From CBDDCA01 sp965218205 (GTDB lineage Bacteria; Spirochaetota; Spirochaetia; WTKD01; G963693115), in contig OZ244590.1 of the NCBI GenBank assembly GCA_965218205.1, positions 682,001-746,000 on the forward strand: a stretch of DNA of 64,000 bases, read 5' to 3'. This document shows positions 47,039 to 56,279 of the stretch, in pieces; position 1 is the first letter of the stretch, and the number at the start of each line of letters is the position of its first letter. Made by a program: the position numbers and the translations under genes. Below the pieces are notes generated by a model, which worked only from the letters and a program-made list of their open reading frames with translations, searched no databases and was not told the DNA's origin.

Positions 47039-50000
47039 ATGAAAAAAAATCATATATGGTTTGTTACTTTTTATATTTTTGTTATTTTGATAAGTGGTTG
47101 TGAAGCCAACAATTCATCTAGCTCTGTAGTAAGCGATGATGTAATATCCTCTGCGACTGCATCAGCAGAAGTAAACAGTATTACATATAAAATTATCAAC
47201 AGAAATATTATATTATCATGGACAGTTCCTACGCTTACTCCTAGCCATAAAAAAAAAGACGGCAAAGCACTTACAAAGGCAGATATATCTTACAAAGTAT
47301 ACCGAGTAGTAAAGGGAAGTGATGCCCGAACAGTAGCACAGATTAAAACAGCAGATAGGACACCGCTAGCAGTAGCAAAAGGAATAACAAGCACAAGTAT
47401 AAATAATCTTACTGGAAGTACAGTCTATGAAATAGTAGTACAAGCAGTCAATGCTACTGACCCCACAAAAGCCTCTATAGGCAAAAGAATAGAAGTAACT
47501 ACCGATAACCCCGCCACCGCACCAGCAGAGGTAAGAAGTGTTATAGGAAATCCTATTGATATCAGTGTAAGAATAGAATGGCAAGAGCCAGTCCTTACAA
47601 GCAGTCACAAGAAAGCAAACGGACAAAGACTCACAGCGGCAGATGTATCGTACAAAGTATATCGGGTAGCAAAGGGAAGTGATGCCCGAACAATAGCACA
47701 GATTAAAGAAGCAGACACAAACCCGCTATTAGTAGCAAAGGGAACGATAATCACAACTGTAACCAATCTTAAGCCTGCTACCACCTATGAAATAGTAGTA
47801 CAAGCAGTCAATTCCACTGATACTGCAAAAGTCTCTACAGGCATACGAATAGAAGTAACGACTCTTGCAAATAATCACGCAACAGCACCACCAGACGCTC
47901 GCAGTGTGAGGGGAAGCCCAACCGATGACAACGTAGAGGTATCATGGCAAGAGCCAGCCCTTACAAGCAGTCACAAGAAAGCAAACGGACAAAGACTAAC
48001 AACGGCAGATGTATCTTATAAAGTATATCGGGTAGTAAAGGGAAGTGATGCCCGAACAGTAGCACAGATTAAAACAGCAGACACGACACCGCTATCAGTA
48101 GCAAAAGGAACAACAAGTACAAGTATAAATAATCTTACTGGAAGTACAGCCTATGAAATAGTAGTACAAGCAGTCAATTCCACCGATACTGCAAAAGTCT
48201 CTACAGGCATACGAGTAGAAGTAACTACTGCTAACTTCGCCACTGCACCAGCAGATGCCCGCAGTGTGAGGGGAAGCCCAACCGATGACAGCGTAGAGGT
48301 ATCATGGCAAGAGCCAACACTTACTAATAGCCATAAGAAAGCAAATGGACAAAGACTAACAAAGTCAGATGTATCGTATAAAGTATATCGGATAGCAAAG
48401 GGAAGGAATGCCCGAACAGTAGCACAGATTAAAGAAACGGACACAAACCCGCTATCAGTAGTAAAGGAAACAACAAGCACAAGTATAACTAATCTTACTG
48501 GAAGTACCACCTATGAAATAGTAGTACAAGCAGTCAATGCCACCGACACTACAAAAGCCTCTACAGGCATACGAATAGAAGTAACTACCACAAACCCCGC
48601 CACTGCACCAGCAGATGCCCGCAGTGTGAGAGGAAGCCCAACTGATGACAGTGTAGAGGTATCATGGCAAGCACCAGCCCTTACAAGCAGTCACAAGAAA
48701 GCAAACGGACAAAAACTAACAACAACAGATGTATCTTATAAAGTATATCGGATAGCAAAAGGAAGGAATGCCCGAACAGTAGCACAGATTAAAGAAGCAG
48801 ATACAAACCCGCTAGCAGTGGCAAAAGGAACAACAAGCATAACTATAAATAATCTTACTGAAAGTAACACCTATGAAATAGTAGTACAAGCAATCAATGC
48901 TACCGATACCACAAAAATCTCTACAGGCATACGAATAGAAGTAACTACCCTTGCTACTAATCACGCAACAGCACCAGCAGAAGTAAGTAGCATTACAATA
49001 GATACATTTACCGATACAAGCGCAAATATATCATGGCAAGAGCCAACACTTACTAATAGCCATAAGAAAGCAAACGGACAAAGACTAACAGAGACAGATG
49101 TATCTTACAAAGTGTATCGAGTAGCAAAAGGAGTAAATGCTCGAACAATAGCACAGATTAAAGAAGCAGATGCGAACCCGCTAACAGTAGCAAAGGGAAC
49201 AACAAGCACAAGTATAACTCATCTTAAGCCTACTACCACCTATGAAATAGTAGTACAAGCAGTCAATGCCACCGATACTACAAAAGTCTCTACAGGAATA
49301 AAAGCAGAAGTAGCTACCGATAACCCCGCCACCGCACCCGCAGAGGTAGGAAGTGTTACAGGAAGTCCTACTGATACAAGTGTAGGGGTATCATGGCAAG
49401 AGCCAACACTTACTAATAGCCATAAGAAAGCAAACGGACAAAGACTCACAAAAGCAGATGTATCGTACAAAGTATATCGGGTAGCAAAAGGAAGGAATGC
49501 CCGAACAATAGCACAGATTAAAGAAGCAGATTCAAACCCGCTAACAGTAGCAAAGGGAACAACAAGCACAAATATAAATAATCTTAAGCCTAATACTACC
49601 TATGAAATAGTAGTACAAGCAGTCAATTTCACTGATCCCACAAAAGCTTCTACAGGAATAAAAGCAGAAGTAACTACTACTAGCAGTGCAACCGACCCCG
49701 CAGATGTCCGCAATGTTATAGGAAATTTTTTGGATATCATTGCAATTATTTCATGGAAGGCCCCAACACTTAATGATAGCCATAAGAAAGCAAACGGACA
49801 AAAACTCACAACGGCAGATGTATCGTACAAAGTATATCGAGTAGCAAAAGGAAGAAATGCCCGAAAAATAGCACAGATTAAAACAGCAGACACGAATCCG
49901 CTAACAGTAGCAAAGGGAACAACAAGCATAACTATAAATAATCTTAAGCATAATACTACCTATGAAATAGTAGTACAAGCAGTCAATGCCACCGATACTA

Positions 50001-51061
50001 CAAAAGTCTCTACAGGTGTACGAATACAAGGTACTACTCAATCCTTTGCAACCGCACCATCAAATGTAAACCGTGCTACAGCGGAGAGTAACACTGATAC
50101 ATCTGTAAGGGTATCATGGAGTGCTCCGTTGCTGTTATCTGCACATAAGAAAGCAGATGGAACGCGACTCACAGCGGCAGATGTATCGTACATAGTATAT
50201 TATTTACCAAGAGGAAGGAATCCCCGAACAATAGCAGAGATAATACGAGCAGATAAGTTTCCGCTAACAGTAGCAAAAGGAACAACAAGTGCAATTATGA
50301 ATTATTTGACTGAAGGTCGTACCTATGAAATAGTAGTACAAGCAATCAATGCCACCGATACTACAAAAGTCTCTACAGGCATACGAATAGAAGTGAATAC
50401 TGTATATGTTTCAACTCCCCCAGCAGACGCCCGTAGTGTTACAGGAAGAAATCCTACCGATATCAGTGTAGGCATATCATGGCAAGAGCCAGCCCTTAAT
50501 AATAGCCACAAGAAAGCAAACGGACAAAGACTCACAGCGGCAGATGTATCGTACAAAGTATATCGGGTAGCAAAAGGAAGGTATGCCCGAACAATAGCAC
50601 AGATTAAAGAAGCAGACAGGAAACCGCTATCAGTAGCAAAAGGAACAACAAGTATAACTATAACTAGACTTAAGCCCACTACTACCTATGAAATAGTAGT
50701 ACAAGCAGTCAATTCCACCCATACCCAAAAGGTCTCTACAGGCATACGAATAGAAGTTACTACCCTTCGAACACTTAATTTTATATATAAGGAAAGAGGC
50801 ACAAACTACAAGTTTACCTCTAAAACAATGAAATTGCATGTTGGTATTACATTATTGCCAGAAATAACCCCGAATGTAAGCGGTACATATTCAATAAGCC
50901 CCAATATATATTATGTTACTGGAGGCATGGATCTCAATACTAGAAGCGGCACAATATCAGGTTACTCACGACATGTTATAGACAGAGTCTTTACAGTAAC
51001 ATTTACAGCACGAGACGGCAGGAGAGCAGAGACTGAATTTGAAATATCAGTAGAGAGGTAA
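47039..51061 (+). CDS. Lipoprotein E with ten FN3 repeats
   Basis: 1,340 residues. MKKNHIWFVTFYIFVILISGC is a lipoprotein signal with lipobox LISGC. Ten FN3 domains of about 120 residues follow, each with the pattern ATAPAEV, SWQEP, SHKKANGQRLT, VSYKVYRVAKG, RTIAQIKEAD and TYEIVVQAVN. The last 95 residues or so differ and look like a cadherin-like/He_PIG Ig domain (GMDLNTRSGTISGYS). No DUF285 repeats. The FN3 type is the same as in paralogs B, C and D, so E belongs to the wider family. AAAAAGGAG lies six bases before the ATG at 47039. A long exposed stalk or adhesin is inferred. Confidence 0.87.
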   Translation: MKKNHIWFVTFYIFVILISGCEANNSSSSVVSDDVISSATASAEVNSITYKIINRNIILSWTVPTLTPSHKKKDGKALTKADISYKVYRVVKGSDARTVAQIKTADRTPLAVAKGITSTSINNLTGSTVYEIVVQAVNATDPTKASIGKRIEVTTDNPATAPAEVRSVIGNPIDISVRIEWQEPVLTSSHKKANGQRLTAADVSYKVYRVAKGSDARTIAQIKEADTNPLLVAKGTIITTVTNLKPATTYEIVVQAVNSTDTAKVSTGIRIEVTTLANNHATAPPDARSVRGSPTDDNVEVSWQEPALTSSHKKANGQRLTTADVSYKVYRVVKGSDARTVAQIKTADTTPLSVAKGTTSTSINNLTGSTAYEIVVQAVNSTDTAKVSTGIRVEVTTANFATAPADARSVRGSPTDDSVEVSWQEPTLTNSHKKANGQRLTKSDVSYKVYRIAKGRNARTVAQIKETDTNPLSVVKETTSTSITNLTGSTTYEIVVQAVNATDTTKASTGIRIEVTTTNPATAPADARSVRGSPTDDSVEVSWQAPALTSSHKKANGQKLTTTDVSYKVYRIAKGRNARTVAQIKEADTNPLAVAKGTTSITINNLTESNTYEIVVQAINATDTTKISTGIRIEVTTLATNHATAPAEVSSITIDTFTDTSANISWQEPTLTNSHKKANGQRLTETDVSYKVYRVAKGVNARTIAQIKEADANPLTVAKGTTSTSITHLKPTTTYEIVVQAVNATDTTKVSTGIKAEVATDNPATAPAEVGSVTGSPTDTSVGVSWQEPTLTNSHKKANGQRLTKADVSYKVYRVAKGRNARTIAQIKEADSNPLTVAKGTTSTNINNLKPNTTYEIVVQAVNFTDPTKASTGIKAEVTTTSSATDPADVRNVIGNFLDIIAIISWKAPTLNDSHKKANGQKLTTADVSYKVYRVAKGRNARKIAQIKTADTNPLTVAKGTTSITINNLKHNTTYEIVVQAVNATDTTKVSTGVRIQGTTQSFATAPSNVNRATAESNTDTSVRVSWSAPLLLSAHKKADGTRLTAADVSYIVYYLPRGRNPRTIAEIIRADKFPLTVAKGTTSAIMNYLTEGRTYEIVVQAINATDTTKVSTGIRIEVNTVYVSTPPADARSVTGRNPTDISVGISWQEPALNNSHKKANGQRLTAADVSYKVYRVAKGRYARTIAQIKEADRKPLSVAKGTTSITITRLKPTTTYEIVVQAVNSTHTQKVSTGIRIEVTTLRTLNFIYKERGTNYKFTSKTMKLHVGITLLPEITPNVSGTYSISPNIYYVTGGMDLNTRSGTISGYSRHVIDRVFTVTFTARDGRRAETEFEISVER
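47153..50762 (+). repeat. Ten tandem FN3-coding repeats of about 360 bp
   Basis: Unit starts near 47153, 47513, 47879, 48239, 48599, 48965, 49328, 49688, 50049 and 50411. Units 3, 4 and 5 are the most alike, which suggests recent duplication; unequal crossing-over would change the copy number in frame. Confidence 0.85.
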
Positions 51062-51147
51062 TAAGATATAGTATAAGTGTGTAGGGATAGAAATATGGGA
51101 TGAAAATTCAAATAGTAAGTGCGATTGAGAGCAAAATGTTGTACATA

Positions 51148-51702
51148 TTATCTTTTACTCTGGTAATCAATAGTGTACTGTAATAGTAAGCTCCCTTGTG
51201 TATTGAGTTTTGTATAATTTTGTAATGTACATTGAATGTATTTTGAGAAATGACTATCCTCTATTATAGGAGAATCAAATAAATTGAGTCCTTGTGTAAA
51301 CAGTATAGGTTCAATAGTAAGATATATCTCTTCTATCATTTGTTTTTGTAATGCTAGATGGTAGGTTTGTGTACCGCCTAGTATACAGATAGTGTTCCAT
51401 TTGCTCTGTTCAAAATATGTTTTTATATCAATATACGCAGGGTTACAAAAACACAGATTGCTCTTTTCGTGCTGTATTCCTACTGTATATTTTCTGCTTA
51501 ACACTACACAATTTCGTTTTGAAAGCGGCTTTTTTGCTACTTTATAGGTATTGTTGCCTACTAATATGCAATCGCTATCAGCTAACATGTGTTGTAAATG
51601 TGCATAATCTTCTTTGCTTGTCCAATCAGTAAAATGATTTTCATGGAGAGCAATTTTACCGTCTATACTGCTTGCTACAAGTGCAAAATATCGTTTTTTC
51701 AT
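51148..51702 (-). CDS. Dihydrofolate-reductase/RibD C-terminal family protein
   Basis: 184 residues. RYFALVASSIDGKIAL at the N-terminus, SDCILVGNNTYKVAKKPL, ICILGGTQTYHLALQ and EIYLTIEPILFTQG follow the DHFR/RibD_C fold with an NADPH-binding GG loop. It lacks a deaminase domain, so it is not a full RibD. It lies ten bases after a CofE/FolC2-like gene; a dihydrofolate reductase role is attractive, a riboflavin-type reductase possible. Confidence 0.78.
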   Translation of the reverse strand: MKKRYFALVASSIDGKIALHENHFTDWTSKEDYAHLQHMLADSDCILVGNNTYKVAKKPLSKRNCVVLSRKYTVGIQHEKSNLCFCNPAYIDIKTYFEQSKWNTICILGGTQTYHLALQKQMIEEIYLTIEPILFTQGLNLFDSPIIEDSHFSKYIQCTLQNYTKLNTQGSLLLQYTIDYQSKR

Positions 51703-51712
51703 ATGTATAGTA

Positions 51713-52441
51713 TTATTTTGTATAGGGTTCTAAAAGAGGATAGTATATATCTTGTTCTTTAGGAATACATAAGGTATCTGGTGAAATGATGGCATTGGAG
51801 AAAACAATATTTTCTGTATCGCGTAGTATTACTATTGGTATTTGTTCGTTGCCTTCTCCCATATAATAATTTGCCATAGTAGAAAGACTATCAACGATAT
51901 TTAATTGTGACATTTTTAGTTCTCTCTCAAATATATCATAGGTGTTTCTATAATCTTTTAAGGGGTACATACCAAAAAAACCAATGGATATACCTATGGA
52001 GCCATACCGCATAGGAATAAGAAAACTGTCAGAAATAATAATGCCAAGTTCTTCAATGGAGTACATTTTTCGTAATGTTTGTTGAATAGCATATGCTTCT
52101 TTATAAGGCTCTTGAGGTAACAGTATGTAATAGCCATTAGCATTGCTTTCATCTATGCCTGACATAGGCGTGAATGTATTGTATTTTATACTCAGCAGAA
52201 CAGCATTTGGGGAGTTTTGTTTTTTAGATACTATGATGTGTTCTGCTTCTTTTTTTTGTAAATCTGCTATGTTCTGCACAGAATCTTTTGCTACTGTTCT
52301 TCCTTGATGTATAGCAACTATTTTTGAGCTAATAACGACAATATCTTTTGATTGCAACGGAGTACAGTATTCTTCAAACAGGGTATATATATCATCTTTA
52401 GGAGGAAGAAATGCTCTTGTATGTATAGGATGTATGTGCAT
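51713..52441 (-). CDS. CofE-like gamma-glutamyl ligase, probable FolC2-type folate enzyme
   Basis: 242 residues, COG1478-type: DIVVISSKIVAIHQGRTV, MSGIDESNANGYYILLP, the ISDSFLIPMRYGSIGISIGFFGMYPLKDYR stretch (given in parts: IISDSF, MRYGSIGISIGF, PLKDYR) and the D-rich DIFERELK match F420-0:gamma-glutamyl ligase. Nothing else suggests coenzyme F420. In Chlamydia a relative (CT611, FolC2) replaces FolC in folate synthesis, and the adjacent DHFR-like gene fits that. No Shine-Dalgarno is seen before the ATG at 52441. Confidence 0.72.
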   Translation of the reverse strand: MHIHPIHTRAFLPPKDDIYTLFEEYCTPLQSKDIVVISSKIVAIHQGRTVAKDSVQNIADLQKKEAEHIIVSKKQNSPNAVLLSIKYNTFTPMSGIDESNANGYYILLPQEPYKEAYAIQQTLRKMYSIEELGIIISDSFLIPMRYGSIGISIGFFGMYPLKDYRNTYDIFERELKMSQLNIVDSLSTMANYYMGEGNEQIPIVILRDTENIVFSNAIISPDTLCIPKEQDIYYPLLEPYTK

Positions 52442-52473
52442 ATAAAAACTATTTAAAAAACTGTGGTAAAAAA

Positions 52474-53466
52474 CTATGGTATTGTTGAAACAGAGACATA
52501 AGAGATGTCACTTGCTTCTTGTAACATGTCAAGATGATAGTTATTTGTGATAAGTTCTTGTTTTCTTGTTTGTAATATCTTAGCAAGTGCAATTATTTTT
52601 TCCCCATACTCTTTATAATCTGGCATAATGCTCATATGTATGATATTTTTAGTAATTGCCAATTTTGCTTCAGGACTACCCCCAAATCCTATTATTTTGC
52701 AATTATTGTTGCTATTTTTTTTCATCTTTACTATCGTTCCTGTGAGAATTGCTACATAATCAGATAAGGTGAGAATACCCAAATTATTTTTATCATTGTA
52801 CTTTTTGTTATCAAATAAATACATAATTTCTTCTCTCGTGTCATTTTCTAAGTACTCAACAAGTATTTTTTCATCTGAAGAAATACTGTCTTCAAGTGTT
52901 TGTAGCCATGTTTTTTCAAAGATAGCATCTTTGTTTGAAATAAGCACGAGTATAGTATTGCTGGTGTTCGTTTTTCGTAGGTAAGATAGTTGCGTCTCTA
53001 CTATAGCAGGAATATCGTAGCCTATAAACCCCCATGGAACAGGAGTTTCTATTGTTTTGTTAGGAAGGGCATCAATAAATAGTAACGAAGAAAAAAATGG
53101 TGCAGTAACTAATGTATAGTCAATGAAGGAATGCTCTAAGGTGCCTTGATCTTTAATGGTATCGTTTATAGTTTGTAGTTGTTCGTTAGATTTTAGAGAA
53201 AAGACACTAATAGGAATGCTGTTTTCTACATTATCTTGGATAATACTGACTGTTTTGTTGTCAGTATCTTTTGCTTCAATATAATTAAAAATAATTTGTA
53301 CATTGCTATTATATGCCTGCGATAAAAGTTCTTTTTCTAAAGCTCTGTTATGATAGTATTCTCTTTTTCCTGAAATAATACTTACATACTCATTGGACCC
53401 TGAAGCGTACACAGGCATACCTAAATAATAGAGTGCTAGTATCATAGCAAGAAGTTGATATTTCAT
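52474..53466 (-). CDS. Periplasmic binding protein-like protein
   Basis: 330 residues; signal peptide MKYQLLAMILALYYLGMPVYA. The mature part follows the periplasmic-binding-protein/LacI fold (VSIISGKREYY start, TLSDYVAILTGTIV, CKIIGFGGSPEA, MPDYKEYGEKIIALAKIL end), related to sugar-binding proteins but divergent. No ABC partner is next to it, so it may be a sensor or orphan receptor. ATGA overlap with purB; AAGGA nine bases before the ATG. Confidence 0.68.
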   Translation of the reverse strand: MKYQLLAMILALYYLGMPVYASGSNEYVSIISGKREYYHNRALEKELLSQAYNSNVQIIFNYIEAKDTDNKTVSIIQDNVENSIPISVFSLKSNEQLQTINDTIKDQGTLEHSFIDYTLVTAPFFSSLLFIDALPNKTIETPVPWGFIGYDIPAIVETQLSYLRKTNTSNTILVLISNKDAIFEKTWLQTLEDSISSDEKILVEYLENDTREEIMYLFDNKKYNDKNNLGILTLSDYVAILTGTIVKMKKNSNNNCKIIGFGGSPEAKLAITKNIIHMSIMPDYKEYGEKIIALAKILQTRKQELITNNYHLDMLQEASDISYVSVSTIP

Positions 53467-54944
53467 ACAGAGGTATCCTTTTCTTTGGATGTTTTTTCTT
53501 GGTATTGGGAACATAGCTCCTGCACTTTTGTCATATATTTTTTGTATTTTGAAATAATCTTTTTTGTTCTTTGCACACTGTACCCTGTATACTGTTCTGG
53601 AGTATTAAAAAATGCATCAGGATCATGAAAATCGTGCTTTTTTAGCTGTGTAGCAATACTTTCCCATAATGTAGGGTAAGAGCTTTTTAATGTTTCGCTC
53701 AATGATGAATGAGTATATGTGGTGCTTATATGCCTTGTTATTTCGTGTGCATCATTATATCCATCAAGAGAGAGGAGTATGTAGATAGCTTCGGCATAAA
53801 TTGAATCTCCTGCTTGTTTTAGATTGTGTTGCATTTGATCTTTATTAATGTGAAGAGATTGTAACACACTAAGACTACGGTTAGCTGCTGCAGCAAAGCC
53901 ACTCAGGTAATCAGAAATAAAGCGTGAAGATGCAGAGTTGCTTAAATCGCGTTGATGTTCTGAAATTTGGTCCATAAAAAATGTCATAACACGAGGACTA
54001 AAGGCTTTGTATAAACTTTTTATATGTTCGCTATTCCATGGATTTTTCTTTTGTGGCATAGTAGAAGAACCAACTTGTGTATCGGAGAAAAATTCTTGCA
54101 TCTCAGCAATTTCGCTTCGTTGTAAATTACGTAAATCATCAGCAAGGTTTGCAAGAATACCAAAAGCAATGTTATATTCTAATAACAAGCGCAATAAAGG
54201 TTCGGGGCTACAAATTTGTGTAGAATGTTCTGAAGGCATCAATCCGAGCGAAGCTAATACATCTTTCTCAAACTGTAAAGGGTTATCGACAATGAGAGAT
54301 AAGGCATTGTAAGTACCTACTGCCCCTGAGAGTTTTCCTGGCACTTTTTTTACTAACAAGAGTAACGATTCAATACTTTGCCCAAGCCTACTTATGTATT
54401 CTGCAAAAAAATGTCCAACAGTAATAGGCACCGCAAACTGTCCGTGAGTACGCCCTACCTGAGCTATATCTATATGAGTATCAGCAAGCTGTATGAGAGC
54501 AGTGGTAATACGAGCAAGTAATGGTATAAGTACATGATAGCTTACCGCTTTTATGCGTAATGCAGTGCTTGTCTCAATAATGTCATGTGATGTTGCTCCT
54601 AGATGGATATATTTTCTAATATCAACAGGAACTTTCTGTTTTATTACATTGACTAACGCACGCATATGATGCTTTGTTTTCTCTTCCTCATGATATACTT
54701 CTTGTGCAGTTATTGTCGATATAATATGTTTCGTTTTATTCAATAACGTAGATGACACTGAATGGGGTTTTACTAAATGTAAGAGTAATGCTAGCTCAAC
54801 TTGTATATTAAAATGTACTGAAGCATCTTCACTTAAGTATTGTGAAAGTGATTCAAACAAAGGGGTATTGCTAAAGTAATACCGCGAATCAAGTGGAGAA
54901 AGGAGGGTATATCGATAATTTTGTTTATCATTACTTTTTTTCAT
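53463..54944 (-). CDS. purB: Adenylosuccinate lyase
   Basis: 493 residues. LLSPLDSRYY at the N-terminus, HLGATSHDI, QVGRTHGQFAVPITVGHFFAEY and the signature GSSTMPQKKNPWNSE identify a PurB-type fumarase-superfamily lyase of the larger (E. coli-like) kind. It splits succinyl-AMP and SAICAR in purine synthesis. ATG 54944 is chosen; GTG at 54959 is also possible, because TATTAT lies six bases before it. It overlaps the binding-protein gene by four bases. Confidence 0.92.
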   Translation of the reverse strand: MKKSNDKQNYRYTLLSPLDSRYYFSNTPLFESLSQYLSEDASVHFNIQVELALLLHLVKPHSVSSTLLNKTKHIISTITAQEVYHEEEKTKHHMRALVNVIKQKVPVDIRKYIHLGATSHDIIETSTALRIKAVSYHVLIPLLARITTALIQLADTHIDIAQVGRTHGQFAVPITVGHFFAEYISRLGQSIESLLLLVKKVPGKLSGAVGTYNALSLIVDNPLQFEKDVLASLGLMPSEHSTQICSPEPLLRLLLEYNIAFGILANLADDLRNLQRSEIAEMQEFFSDTQVGSSTMPQKKNPWNSEHIKSLYKAFSPRVMTFFMDQISEHQRDLSNSASSRFISDYLSGFAAAANRSLSVLQSLHINKDQMQHNLKQAGDSIYAEAIYILLSLDGYNDAHEITRHISTTYTHSSLSETLKSSYPTLWESIATQLKKHDFHDPDAFFNTPEQYTGYSVQRTKKIISKYKKYMTKVQELCSQYQEKTSKEKDTSV

Positions 54945-54968
54945 ATAATGAGATAGCACATATATATA

Positions 54969-55004
54969 ATAAGTAAGTACATAGTTGTATATGTACTTAC
55001 TTAT
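54969..55004. promoter_or_regulatory. 15-bp inverted repeat between purB and znuA
   Basis: ATAAGTAAGTACATA-6-TATGTACTTACTTAT, a perfect stem in the divergent intergenic region. No T run follows, so it is an operator candidate (metal regulator of the importer, or purine regulator) rather than a terminator. It overlaps where the purB -35 would be. Confidence 0.5.
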
Positions 55005-55134
55005 AGAGAATATTATATATAACTATTATACACTATTTTTATTTTTGTAGTATACTATGTATTATAAGTTAATTGATACTATCAAATAGTAGCTATCAAA
55101 ACAATAATATCAAACAATAGTAAGGACCAACCAT

Positions 55135-56199
55135 ATGTTTTATTCATATCGCAAAAATACACATACTACACCTATATCTCATATAATAATGACTATCATG
55201 CTCATCGTTTTTGGACTGAGTCTTGTCTCTTCTGGTACAGAAGAAGTAAGTAATGATAAGGAAAAAAGTGTTATTGTCAGTATAGCTCCTCTAAAGTACA
55301 TTGTAGAAAGTATTGCAGGTACTTCTGTAACAGTATATTCTTTGGTGAATAGTACAGAATCTCCCGAAGCATACAATGTGAGTGCAAAGGAGCTTTTTTT
55401 ATTAGAAAATACTGATATATATTTTAGTCTTGGGGATGCTACTACCTATCCCTTTTTTAATTTTGAGCAAGTTATACAAACAACATTGCAGCAAAAAAAC
55501 AGCCCTGTCACTATAGTGCCACTTGCATCTGAGGTAGCACTAGTTCCATTTTATGATACAGTGATACCTACTTCAGAAGATGAACATGAGGAGGACGAAC
55601 ATGAACATGATGAAAGTGAACATGAAGAGGACGAACATGGACATGATGAAAGTGAACATGAAGAGGACGAACATGAACATGATGAAAGTGAACATGAAGG
55701 ACATGAACACGGAGCATATGACATTCACGTATGGTTAGATACCGATATACTTAAGACTATTGCACATACAGTGTATGTTACACTCAGTCAGCACTATCCA
55801 GTAAATACTGAGATGTATGAAAAAAATTATGATGCTTTTTTGAAAAAAGTAGAAGCTGTTGAAGAAAAGTTAGCGGCACTGGATATACTTCGGCAACAAA
55901 AAATTCTTATTATGCATCCTTCGTTGGGATACCTCGCTAAGAAATTTGACTTTACTCAAGTGAGTTTAGAATGGCTTGGAAAAGAACGTGGAATGCGTGA
56001 TATAATTGCTATTGAAAATATCATTGCCAAAAATAACATATCTGTTTTGTTTACTCAATCTACCATGAATATTGACAATTTTCAAAGACTTATACAAAAG
56101 TTTAATTTAAGAACTATAGAGATACAACCTCTGAAAGAAGATGTTTTTCAAAATTTGCTTGATATTTCATCTGCTTTACAAATGAGTGTGAATAAATAA
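55135..56199 (+). CDS. znuA: Zinc/manganese ABC transporter substrate-binding protein
   Basis: 354 residues, cluster-9 metal-binding protein. Signal sequence at the N-terminus, then VSIAPLKYIVESIAG. A His/Glu/Asp-rich loop (about residues 145-195) made of three identical 12-residue units precedes DIHVWLD, the second metal-ligand motif. A further probable ligand is in MHPSLGYLAKKFD. The first ligand motif, normally PHxY, reads SPEAYN, with Glu for His. No cysteine follows the signal, so it is probably free in the periplasm. First gene of znuA-znuC-znuB. Confidence 0.9.
   Translation: MFYSYRKNTHTTPISHIIMTIMLIVFGLSLVSSGTEEVSNDKEKSVIVSIAPLKYIVESIAGTSVTVYSLVNSTESPEAYNVSAKELFLLENTDIYFSLGDATTYPFFNFEQVIQTTLQQKNSPVTIVPLASEVALVPFYDTVIPTSEDEHEEDEHEHDESEHEEDEHGHDESEHEEDEHEHDESEHEGHEHGAYDIHVWLDTDILKTIAHTVYVTLSQHYPVNTEMYEKNYDAFLKKVEAVEEKLAALDILRQQKILIMHPSLGYLAKKFDFTQVSLEWLGKERGMRDIIAIENIIAKNNISVLFTQSTMNIDNFQRLIQKFNLRTIEIQPLKEDVFQNLLDISSALQMSVNK
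55591..55698 (+). repeat. Three 36-bp tandem repeats in the znuA His-rich loop
   Basis: Units 55591-55626, 55627-55662 and 55663-55698, almost identical (one G/A difference in unit 2). Each codes 12 residues rich in Glu, His and Asp; copy-number change keeps the frame. Confidence 0.9.
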
Positions 56200-56239
56200 C
56201 AATATTCTTGTTTGCTGTGATATAATAATGATGATGCTG

Positions 56240-56259
56240 TATGCCTTAAAAAAGGCATA
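56240..56259 (+). promoter_or_regulatory. Hairpin between znuA and znuC
   Basis: TATGCCTT-AAAA-AAGGCATA, 8-bp perfect stem without T tail, 20 bases before the znuC ATG. It may attenuate or protect the mRNA ends; a TATAAT at 56221 could also start a znuCB transcript. Confidence 0.4.
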
Positions 56260-56279
56260 GCAAAGTATATATCAGGCAT

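Noticed and set aside
46834..47103. Plus-strand 89-codon frame through the T16 run
   Set aside because: It covers the promoter, ribosome-binding site and signal peptide of lipoprotein E; the Phe run is just the T tract.
47153..50762. CRISPR-like or IS-derived repeats
   Set aside because: The repeats are 360 bp, in frame, and code FN3 domains; no short direct repeats with unique spacers, transposase or integrase are in the window.
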